Shown: positions 22,801 through 32,900 of the stretch, in pieces
How positions within the stretch are numbered: position 1 is the first letter of the stretch
How the letters are laid out: every line of letters starts with the position of its first letter
Origin: Phallusia mammillata
Lineage: Eukaryota; Chordata; Ascidiacea; Phlebobranchia; Ascidiidae
Assembly (NCBI GenBank): GCA_003260075.1
Contig: QLIY01000273.1
Coordinates: 1 to 64,000 of the forward strand
DNA: 64,000 bases
Direction: 5' to 3'
Made by a program: the position numbers and the translations under genes
Notes under the pieces: generated by a model
What the model saw: the letters and a program-made list of their open reading frames with translations, nothing else
Told to the model about the DNA's origin: nothing
Database searches by the model: none

Positions 22801-25800
22801 TGGCTTGCAATATCAAGCCAAGTGGTGCGTAGAATAATAATCGTTAAAAATTACTAAGATTAATTGTAAAAATGGTGTCATTTTTTATCACTTAAACGCG
22901 TTAGCAATAATCCCACCAATATGGTCTTAGAAGAAGTTTTCTAAAAAAAGGTCGTTTAGCAATATTTTTTTTCAAATCTATAGCAGCTTTATGAAATTAT
23001 CTGCGATATTTTGGACTTTAGTTGTTGTTGTTTTTCAGGTAAAAAAGGCCACACACGGACAAGATCGAACAGCCACTAAAACACAACCATCACGTAATCA
23101 GGACCTTATGTTGTTGTGTACATATTATTCGCTGAATTTGTTGCTGCAGATTTACGAAAAATGTTCAGCCGTAAATAAATAAAACGAAAACTCGCTTTGT
23201 GTGCGTATTATGTTTTACAAGTTTAAAACAGTTCAACTGACTTAAACATGTTCTAGTTAAAATATCGTTGTTCTACATAACTACAGTTCATGTGCAGTAA
23301 AACTGCTTACGTCACAGGAAATGACGACACCCCTTATGCTTGCATGTTTGGAGGATCATATCGACTGTGCTGAAATTCTGTTACAGTGTGGCGCCTTTGT
23401 AGATTCAAGACGCTCTGTGAGTATGAACAAAATTAGTAATTTATTAAACTTAATGCTGGGGCCTTATTTTACAGGGAAAACACTTAATGTATTATATTTG
23501 GAACAAAATTGTAAACGAGCCTTTGGGAAAAGATACAGGCCCGACCCGAACCTGATACGTGTATTGATTTTAATTACAAACAAACTTTGTGTAAATCGTT
23601 CCTAAACATGTTTGCCTATTTCGTGCATTTTGTAAATTAAGCTTTCGGTCGCAATTCGGACTTATTTTTTAGAAAATCTATATTTTCGGGTTTTGGGCCG
23701 GATTTAGGAATTGTACGGGACTGGTTTAAGTAAGGGCCCATGTGAACCTATAAAACGAGTGTGTAGTTGGGACAATTTTGTATCAGTATATGTTGAGCAT
23801 TTTTCAATTTTAGACCGGTTCAACTGCTTTATTCCTTGCTTCACAATGCGGACATTACGATGTGGTCGAAACTCTCTTGCAGTATGGCGCTTGTATTGAT
23901 GCTCAAAACCAGGTGAGTCTAAAAGCGGTTCAGTTTCGAACAAACCAAAACCATAAGTATCAAGGATATAGGCAAAATTTTTGTTACGATCGAGCGTCTC
24001 CGTTTCAACATTACGTTTCAAAAATTGTTACCTCATTTATGTATGACTTGCCATTTATTCGTTATCGTAAAGAAGGTCTTCTCGAAAATATGCAATCTAT
24101 GCAATTAAATAGAAAAATTTCAGATACTCTATTTGGGCTAACATTTTTACAAGCGGTAACACACCATGAAGATGAATATTAACCAATAGTGGTATTTGAG
24201 ATCAAAATATAACGCTATTGTTATTACAAAAATCTTCAACCGATCACAAATATTAACCGTATTGAACATTTTCGAAAGTTTCATACGTTTTGTAAATATA
24301 TTGCGTATTTTAGAAGAACCCTTTTTGCATGATACGTCAAAATAAAGCTTATGAATTTTCTATAACTGAGAACTTTCTACATTTTATATTCATATAAGCT
24401 ATATTTCGAACATTCAGTGACCACTTATTCTTCAAACATGCATTTTAAACATAGTTATATACAGACAGGTGGAACGCCTCTTTTTGCGGCTGCGCAAATG
24501 GGCAACGTTGACATCGTTGAGCTTTTATGCACAAACGGAGCTAACGTTCACTTGTCTTTGAAAGATTGGACCACACCCATGTTTGTTGCTGCGCAAAACG
24601 GTCATTTGGAAGTTGTACGTGCACTCGAGCGTCATCTTGCGGATGTTAATTGTCGAAGAGTTGTAAGTTAGTTTTAGTTGTATTTTACAGGATCTTTACC
24701 TTCAGTAGTAGGCATCCTATGCCGACGATCACTGACAATATGTTTTTTTAATAATGTTAATTTAAAGTTAAAAAGTGGACAACAAGAAGAGCATGAGCAT
24801 TGTGTACTTTTCACTATTGCATATGTATTTTTGTTTTAATGAGCACATGCCAACCGTGTTTGGATTAAAATGTTTTTGCCGCTTTGCCTGGTCTTAAACG
24901 AAAATGATTTATATTTAAGAATGAATTTTTTGCAGGACGGTGTTTCCCCGCTTTGGATTGCGAGTCAAATGGGTCATAAGGATATTGTGACGGAACTTTG
25001 TTCTATGGGCGCTCAAATTGATAAGTAAGGCTTTGTTGGCATAAATTTCAAGCTTACAAAGAGTAGGTTATGACTTTTGGCTACAGTGATCAATGTGTGA
25101 GAAAATAGCTTGAAAAAAACATAAAAAACTACGTAAACTCCAATTTTTGACTCACGTAACAGCTTTATAAGTAAGATAGGTGTATTCTTTATATTTTTTC
25201 TTTTAGACCAAGAAACACGGACGGCGTTACTCCTCTTTTTAAAGCCGCTTCGAAAGGTCACGTGCAGGTGGTGACGTCACTGTTAAAATATTTTCCGAAC
25301 ACTGGCGTCCTTAAAGTAAGTATAACGCAAACCCATATCCTTTTATTGTTATATCCAAGCTTACTTTTAACAGTGTGGATACTCGGCCCTCCATGCTACA
25401 GCTCAATATGGACATCTAGCGGTTGCTGAAGCTCTCTTGGAATTTGGTGTAAAGCCTGAACTGAAAGATAAAGTATGATCCAAATTATACTTACGTTTTT
25501 TTTTAATTAAGTGATACCATAGCGCCACTTTTAAAGGTTGAAAATACCGATGGGTTATATTGGTACACTATATAGGGGAAACTCGTGTAATTTGGACCAC
25601 TAAAGTTTGAACCTTATAAAAACGAAATCAGGGCGTTTCAAAAAGAGGTCTTTAGCCTATGCCATTTGATAAGTTATCACACCGAGTATTATTTTGCAAA
25701 AGGACAATATCTGAATGTTATCTTGGAATGCGTAATTAGCATTTTTTGCCATATTGGTCTATTTTACACGCACATAGTGTGTGTGTAAATTGATTACCCG

Positions 25801-26012
25801 TCTAAATGAAAAAAAATAATGCAAAACATTACCATGGCAAACAATTAGGCCATATTGCATTGATATGCTTTCCCACAACTTAAAATAAACATACTTTATG
25901 TTTATGGTATTGTAATCCAGTTTATTATTGTTTATAGGACGGACAAACCGCAGCAGAAGTAGCATCAAGTCATAATTTTGAAGAACTCGCCAGCCTCCTT
26001 ACATCGCATTAA
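16833..26012 (+). CDS. ANKRD29: Ankyrin-repeat protein, ANKRD29-like
   Basis: A 288-aa protein made almost only of ankyrin repeats; human ANKRD29 has about 301. Exons: 16833-16931, 23318-23416, 23814-23912, 24465-24662, 24936-25024, 25207-25315, 25374-25472, 25938-26012, with GT-AG borders and matching phases (867 nt). Exons 1, 2, 3 and 7 are each exactly 99 nt (33 codons, one repeat) and exon 4 is 198 (two). Repeat cores include TTPLMLACLEDHIDCAEILL, TALFLASQCGHYDVVETLL, TPLFAAAQMGNVDIVELL, SPLWIASQMGHKDIVTEL and TPLFKAASKGHVQVVTSLLK. The PLWIASQMGH and LLK(Y/F)(F/S)P features match vertebrate ANKRD29. No signal or membrane segment is seen. Intron 1 is 6.4 kb and contains a separate gene on the same strand. 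Poly(A) signal AATAAA lies at 26022-26027. The molecular role of the family is not established. Confidence 0.9.
17250..17304 (-). ncRNA. Hammerhead ribozyme motif (type I), near-intact core
   Basis: Read on -: GCUGCA, CUGAUCA (consensus CUGAUGA), perfect 4-bp stem II GACC/GGUC with a UAAUA loop, GAAA, an expanded stem III, UUC and stem I strand UGACGU. The G to C change in the core makes activity doubtful. Confidence 0.55.
17250..17440. mobile_element. Hammerhead-bearing element, copy 2 (ANKRD29-like intron 1)
   Basis: The left end carries a hammerhead motif on -, and the middle shares GGCTAGTGTAGCCATCCAAC with copy 1. The right end has decayed. The boundaries are approximate. Confidence 0.6.
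18503..18620. mobile_element. Degenerate hAT MITE left part
   Basis: Resembles the left part of the 15097-15516 element: CAGTTCTCAAA, then GGGGTCCAC and GGGACCACGAGG, then a shared ACAATCTTAT word. No clean right end or target duplication was found. Confidence 0.45.
19820..23079 (+). CDS. Unrecognised six-exon gene nested in ANKRD29-like intron 1
   Basis: I do not recognise this protein. Exons: 19820-20261, 20711-20809, 21680-21741, 21816-21917, 22338-22503, 23039-23079. They have GT-AG borders and matching phase and join to 912 nt, 303 aa. Residues 1-150 look disordered: acidic at first, then a Gly/Glu/Lys-rich stretch (EKEKKKRTKR). The middle is basic (NFNHREKKKFF, TRAAKTITRSRKSKID). The most ordered-looking part is exon 5, about residues 235-290, with MEDRLLRQEDPQFYFDNYVG and IDVRWYNTLQ. 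It ends basic, KKGHTRTRSNSH. No signal peptide or membrane segment is seen. Overlapping AATAAA signals at 23174-23183 lie 95 nt after the stop, before ANKRD29-like exon 2 at 23318. Intron 2 contains the suspect inverted insert 21084-21656. Six in-phase exons plus a poly(A) signal argue that it is real. Confidence 0.75.
21074..21083. other. C10 run: probable disguised junction
   Basis: Exactly ten C, immediately followed by a 573-bp inverted copy of 9513-10086 that ends at the n at 21657. Confidence 0.75.
21084..21656. repeat. Inverted copy of 9513-10086, bounded by C10 and n
   Basis: Reverse complement of DBT-MTRR intergenic DNA including half of the hAT MITE. The copy stops abruptly at a ten-C run on one side and an n on the other, so it is probably a misplaced small contig rather than a genomic duplication. 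Confidence 0.8.
21657..21657. other. Ambiguous base marking an assembly join
   Basis: A single n where the inverted copy stops and the intron of the nested gene resumes. Similar n bases are at 34698 and 40874, each beside a small repeat-containing contig. Confidence 0.7.
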
Positions 26013-26021
26013 CACCGCACT

Positions 26022-26027
26022 AATAAA
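26022..26027 (+). terminator. AATAAA poly(A) signal of the ANKRD29-like gene
   Basis: Canonical hexamer 10 nt after the stop codon. Confidence 0.7.
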
Positions 26028-26276
26028 ATTTTCATCCCTTTTTGTAATCTTGTATTTTGTGAGTTTTTAAACAGAAGATTATTCCAATGACATAATTGGT
26101 CATAATACGGCCAATGTAGATTAAAAACGAAAGTCTTTTGAAGTTTAAGCTAAATAGGCTAGAACTACAGTGCTGTTGTAAACATGTTTACAGTATCAAC
26201 AAATTGAAGAAAAAGACAACAGATTTGATTCAAAATAACGCAAAATCCTAAATGGCGAAGTGCTTGTTTCGTTGCC

Positions 26277-26425
26277 AATATGGCCTAGTAGTTTGCGCAT
26301 CCGCAGTGTGTTGTCAAGGTTGTGGGTTCTAATTCTATCTCGACCACCTGTGTTTCCCTGAGCAAGGCAGTTGGGCGGAATTGCTCCAACCCAGCAAAAC
26401 CGGTATTAAAAGCTGAACTTGAGTT
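26277..26425 (+). repeat. tRNA-derived SINE-like element
   Basis: A-box-like TGGCCTAGTAG at 26281-26291 and B-box-like GGGTTCTAATTC at 26324-26335, spaced 43 nt as in tRNA genes. The body has CCTGAGCAAGGCAG and AATTGCTCCAACCC, wording common in animal tRNA-SINEs. A relative is at 4621-4800. Confidence 0.55.
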
Positions 26426-26981
26426 GAGTTGAGTTTATTTCGCCGGGAAAAATCGTAGCAGCACAATTGCGCTAAAATATTCACCTGGCCGGGAATAGCT
26501 GCGCAACGTTCGGACGTTAAAAAGCGCGACAAATATGAGGGTACAATTGGTGGAGGGATGGAAGACGCGCTGCAGCTACACCGTTATTATAAGCGTTATT
26601 TGACGGGGACTCACATCGGAGGGTGAGGTTGGCGCATTTGGACATCGAGACTGGGGGGGCAACGTTCTCAAAGCATTCACGTAAATAATGATTCGTTTCA
26701 CTACAAGGCAGCTCAGCTATTTAGCATTAAGGCGTTGCCCGCCCTACAAAGATAAAAATGAAACGAACAACAACATATGACGTGTTATGTTTCGGATGAT
26801 CTCTGTGCTCACATTGCATGAAAGTGCAGTCAAGCGTAGCGGGTTCACGCATGTCATAAATAACAATCATAAATTTGCAAAACAGAGTCCTAATTTACAG
26901 CAAATTACAAACTTTTTTACAGATAAGCATAAACATTAAAAAAATACATGTAATGTGCAGTTGATAAAACACATTTTAATA
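26426..26981 (+). promoter_or_regulatory. MUT upstream region with splice acceptor and mini-uORFs
   Basis: A pyrimidine tract ends in AG at 26921-26922, a possible trans-splice site. Between it and the MUT start lie ATGTAA (26948-26953) and a four-codon ATG...TGA (26953-26964). A second possible acceptor, GTGCAG ending at 26960, would remove both. Confidence 0.35.
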
Positions 26982-29900
26982 ATGTCGCAAGCGTTGTTAC
27001 GATCTGTTCCAAACAAGCAACTAATATTTCTTCGAACAATTCTTGCTTCACGATGCTCTTCGTCCGTTGAGGCTCCATTGCATCCAGAATGGATCGACTT
27101 GGCTAAAAAACAGCTCCGAGGAGTCGACCCTGCAGAAAAGCTAACTTGGCACACACCAGAAGGGATCACATTGAAACCAATTTACACCAAAAAAGACACA
27201 GAACACAAAGAAGATGAATTGCCTGGTAAATTTGAAACAATGCAATGTTTTTGCTTATTTAAAACTGCTTTAATGCTAAAAATGACAAATATTTAACCGT
27301 GCAAAACTCAACATAAGAGAGTAATTTTTAACGATCAACAAAGTCAAACAATTATTCCCCAAGCAAAAAATAAACACAGGACAAAACAGTGAGCATGCTG
27401 TGTAAAAAACAAATGTATTGTAACTTGGTACGGGACAAGCTTTTGTTGAATGATTGCTTATCTAGAAATGCTTTTCCAGCACAGGAAATTTGCTTGTTAA
27501 AATACATGCACTTTGTAATTTTTGTGTTGTTTTACAACTTTTATTATATAAGTAACTATTGTTACCAGTTATTGAAATTGTCATTGCAACACAGATACTC
27601 TTTTGATTGGTATAAGTTTACCCTCTATCATTACTTACAACTTAGATTGACAATGTTCCAACTGCTACATCATATTTTTGTCTGCTATATCCAATTTTAA
27701 TGATAAAATGTGTTATTTATTTAATTTCAGGCAAGTACCCATACACCAGAGGACCCTACCCAACAATGTATTCAAACAGACCGTGGACAATCAGACAGTA
27801 TGCTGGTTTCAGTACTGTGGAAAAAAGCAACCAATTTTATCGGTACTAAATTACTTTTATGATTAAAAAACACGTGATGCTTCGTAAATTAATGCCCAAA
27901 CCAGTAAACAATTTCATATGTGTAAGATCTATGTGTTTTCTAGTTACAATGGTAATTAAAACAAGTCTTTTTATTGTACACATGAAAAATGGTTTACATA
28001 ACATTTCAGATTAATTTGTGTAAATGTGTTTTTAGAGACAACATTAAAGCAGGACAGCAGGGACTGAGTGTTGCTTTTGACTTGCCAACTCATAGAGGAT
28101 ATGACTCCGATAATGAAAGGGTAAAAGGAGATGTGGGAATGGCCGGTGTTGCTATTGATTCTGTTGAAGATATGAAAAGGTAAGCTGATAAGATTGGTTC
28201 AAATGTTGACATAGCTATTCTGATTTTTAGTAACTGTTCTGACAGTGTAACTTTTATTCAACTCATACCATTTTGAAAAAAATACAGACCAATACCTGTA
28301 ATTGCATAACCATTTGCCAAACTATTAATGCAATTAACCAAATTGGGCAATTAAGAAATATGCTATTAAGCAGATTCGCCTGCTGCTCATTTGGTTACAA
28401 GAGAAAGATCCAAAGATTGTTGAAAATTGGAACTAGAACTTAATTGTCATTAATCTTTCATCTTTTAATTCGTGGTTGACATTTTGTTTTATTTCATTCA
28501 AACAATGGGCTGTAGACTGTTTCTTCTAGCTTTACTTTTTATATGAAGGTTGTTTGAGGGAATTCCACTAGACAAGATGTCTGTTTCCATGACGATGAAC
28601 GGTGCAGTGATACCTGTAATGGCAATGTTTGTTGTGGCTGGAGAGGAGCAGGGAGTAAAGTCAGAGCAACTCACTGGAACAATTCAAAATGATATTCTGA
28701 AAGGTTTTAAACTTGCAGTATTGTCACTTAAAATTATCTCACCATCTAATTTTAAAAAGAAACAAAATCCAAAAAAATGATTTACTTGTCAATAGTGTGC
28801 TAAGTTTAAGTTGCTTTCAATCGGTTAAACATTTTCGAGACAAACTTTACTTTTTATTTTTTTTACCCCGACTTGTCAAAACCTTTATGCCTTGTACGAT
28901 TTATTGTTTTAAAAAAAGGGGGGGGGGGGTTTTGTCATTTTGAATTGTCTCACGTTTCTTCAAATAGAAACTTTATGTTGCAAACTTAAAATCAAAAAAT
29001 ATTTATGTGTCATTAGTGCGATAAGTTTCTGTTTGCTTTAAAATGAGGTTTGTACTTGTAGGGTCGTTTAAACATTTTCGACCCAAACTTTTTTGGAACT
29101 CTTTACCCAAATGATAAAATATTTATGCCCTTTGCACAATTTGTTGTCTTTTAAACAAAATTCGCCAAATGTGAGATTCACCATTCGCCAACAATAAACT
29201 TACTTCAACTTAATTTTCAAAAAACTTACCCCAACTCGACTTTAAAAATGTGACTTCACGGAACCAGGGGTCTACAGCAGTGATTCTCAAACTGTGTGCC
29301 GTAAAATATTTCCTTTTTTGAAGTGCAAACCTTCCCTGCTATTTTAGGTCTTCATGCCGAAATACTTGTGTGCATGACAACATTTCAAAGCTCACATTTT
29401 ACTAATTGGTAATAAAAAGCACCATAATAAACTTGAAAATTACGATTTTTGAACAACTTTTGTTGTTTATCTGTGAAGTGTGCCGTGGAAACTATTTTAG
29501 TTCTTTAATGTGCCTCATGCTTAAAAAGTTTGAGAACCACTGGTCTTCAGTCCAAACTAAAATGGATATGTTGCCTTTCTATCATCATGATAATATGGTT
29601 TCTTTTATGTTTAGAGTTTATGGTGAGGAACACATACATCTACCCTGGGGGGGGGGAGCCAAATGCAATAGTCTCCATTCACAGACAATATCTTCACTGT
29701 GACTCAATATTAAAACTCACTCCAACTCCACCTTAAAAAGTGGGCTTTTACTGAAAATGAATATAGCCTTGCTATCATCAAGATAATATATTTTCTTTTA
29801 TGTTTAGAGTTTATGGTGAGGAACACATACATCTACCCTCCAAAACCATCAATGAGAATCATATCAGACATTTTTGCATTCACCTCAAAGCATATGCCAA

Positions 29901-32900
29901 AGTATGACTGTTTTTTTTATTTATCTAAACTTGTGATATCCACTATAACAGAACTGTATATACCTCTTTTATGCCCAAGGCACAGGCCATTATTATGGCC
30001 ATTATCGAAAAATGGTAAAATTATACAAAATCAAGTTTCAACAAGGTTCATTATAAAAATGTGTTACATAAGTATTTAAGTATAAGTAAACTCAAAGAAA
30101 ACAGTATTTTTACAATGGAATTTATGTTTAGTAACATATACTGAAATGTATTTTCTCATCATTATCATTTGCATATTTCCTGTATTTAGCTTAATGATGT
30201 TTCCAGTGGTACCTTTGTTAGAACTGTCTATGTACATTTAGATTCAACAGCATTTCCATCAGTGGCTATCACATGCAAGAGGCTGGAGCAGATGCAGTGC
30301 TGGAACTTGCATTCACAATTGCTGATGGAATTCAATATTGTCGCACCGGAATAGAGGCTAGTAGTTAAATTTGTTAACAAAACGAAACTGTAGACAATTA
30401 TGGTTCATGGATTTTGGCTTTGGTTGGGTTTTATGATCTCTATGCAATAAAATACACTAAACCGGTAAACAGCATGTTTGCATTCTCAATCTAATAACAA
30501 AAGCACATCATGTCTTTTGTTTTTCAAATACTGTTTTTGTTTGGCCTGTTGCTTAATAAATTTTAAACAAAAAGTATTTGCAACATTGAAACAAAAATAC
30601 AACATATTAGGCATCCTGCATGGGGCTTTATTATTATTGAACAAAATGTTCTTTATCAAGTTCACAAGTTGGAACAAATTTTTGTTTCTAGGCTGGGTTA
30701 GGTATTGACAACTTTGCACCCCGTCTATCCTTCTTCTGGGGTATTGGCATGAACTTTTACATGGAAATAGCAAAGATGCGGGCAGCAAGAAGGTTGTGGG
30801 CTCATCTAATCACAAAGTTCTTTAAACCCAAGAATCCTAAATCATGTATTTTACGTACACACAGCCAGACCTCAGGTATGATGTTTCATTATATTTGTTA
30901 CACCCGTTTAAAGCATAATAGTCATTTGTGAAATAAATGTCCTGATACAATGATAAGTTAGCTGCAGACAGTGCACACTGTTTCGACCTAAATGGTCTCA
31001 TCAGTGTAGCGGGCGACAAGAGATTAGATCTACAGGCTAGTATGGCTAGGCTATGGCCCTCCAGTTTGTTGGGACTTACATGCATGGTAACAATGGCTTG
31101 ACTAGACAGTAAGGCTAATTTTTTTGTCACCAACTGTGCTGAGGAAATCTTACAGGTCAAAGCAATGCGCCTTGCCTATAAGTTGCATAATTTTGTGATG
31201 TCTATTTGTGCCAAATGGGGGGGGGGGGTGACAAGAGATTAGATCTACATGCTAGTATGGCTAGGCTATGGCCCTCCAGTTTGTTGGGACTTACATGCAT
31301 AGTAACAATGGCTTGACTAGACTGTAAGGCTAATTTTGTTGTCACCAACTGTGCTGAGGAAATCTTACAGGCCAAAGCAATGTGCCTTGCCTATAAGTTG
31401 CATAATTTTGTGATGTCTATTTGTGCCAAATTGTTTTGCAATCTGTTTTTTTTGTGTGTGTGTGTGTTTACCCACTGTGTTAGCTAAAGCAGAGCCCTTT
31501 AAACAGGGTTCTGTGTAACACACATGCACACAAAGGGGATTCCTTGAGGTTTTGGAAATTTAATTCACAGTCATTGAAAGCTTAACATAGACATTTGGAA
31601 GAATCATTACATACAAAATCACAATCCAAATAAGGGCAAACTTAGTAGGTTGCATACTGAATTTTAATTAGTAGCTGCTATCATTAACGTAAAAACTCTT
31701 AGCAATATTTTGGTTGCTACCCAAAAATAACAATTTTAGATTGATTGTTTCTGTATTTTTTCTTTAATACTATATCATAACATCGTAAAACGTATCAAAT
31801 TTTAATGTAAAGTGATGCATTACAAATTATGATCATTGAACAACAGTTTATTTTACGCAAAAAAATAAAACGAGTATTGTTTTGTTTCTGTAATTTCCAA
31901 TGTATGTGTGTCCCATGTCACTATAACGTTCAAAAACAGCAAGTTTACTGAATGTTTAAACCCCAAATTTGTTTCACAGGTTGGTCACTGACAGAACAAG
32001 ATCCATTCAACAATATTATTCGCACAACTGTTGAGGCAATGGCAGCAATATTTGGTGGCACACAATCCCTCCACACAAACTCATACGATGAAGCACTTGG
32101 TCTACCAACTGTTACAAGTGCAAGAATTGCTCGAAATACGCAAATTATTTTACAGGTGCACTTTGTGTAGAACATTAATTTTGAGAAATATTAAAGTAAC
32201 AGCACATTTATTGACAGTTGAATTAATTTTAAATTTTGAAAATAATTGAAAAAGTTTAACTTATGTTAAATATATTAAAGTAAAGTTGTCTTAAATTTAT
32301 TCGTAATTATTCTGGTATATATAAGTATACAGTGTATAAATAACAAAAGATTTGATCAATGAATGAGTCATTTTTTGAAAAAAAACTTTTCATTAAGACT
32401 TTCGAACAGTTTTCAAATTTTATTGTATGTGTAGTTTTATGCATGAAATAAATGTAATGGATTGTATCAAACCGATATAAGTTCTGATTTTACTGATTAA
32501 ATTTTGGTTTATTTTTTTCACAAAATTTGTTTTACCCTACAGTTACTGATATTAGTTTGTATTTTAGGAAGAAACTGGAATAGCAAACATTGTTGATCCA
32601 TGGGGTGGCTCACATATGATGGAAAGTCTCACTGATAAAATCTATGATGCTGCATTAAAGGTATTTCATGTTCATTTGCGGCTCAAGACTGGCAACTGGT
32701 GTTCTTATTTATACCATCAGAAAACATATTACAAAATTTCCAGACACTAAAAGTATTTATGGTGGTTTCGTGTGCATCATCCTGTAAACTTAACTTGTTA
32801 ATGTAAATAGTAATTGTGGTATTACCAGTATTAGCTTTTGTGCCCATGGAATAAGTAAATATTATCTATTGCAAACTGACATGTCTATTCTGTTTTAGGT

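Noticed and set aside
26955-26981. N-terminal extension of MUT from 26955
   Set aside because: That codon is GTG, not ATG. The first in-frame ATG is 26982 and gives a good mitochondrial presequence.
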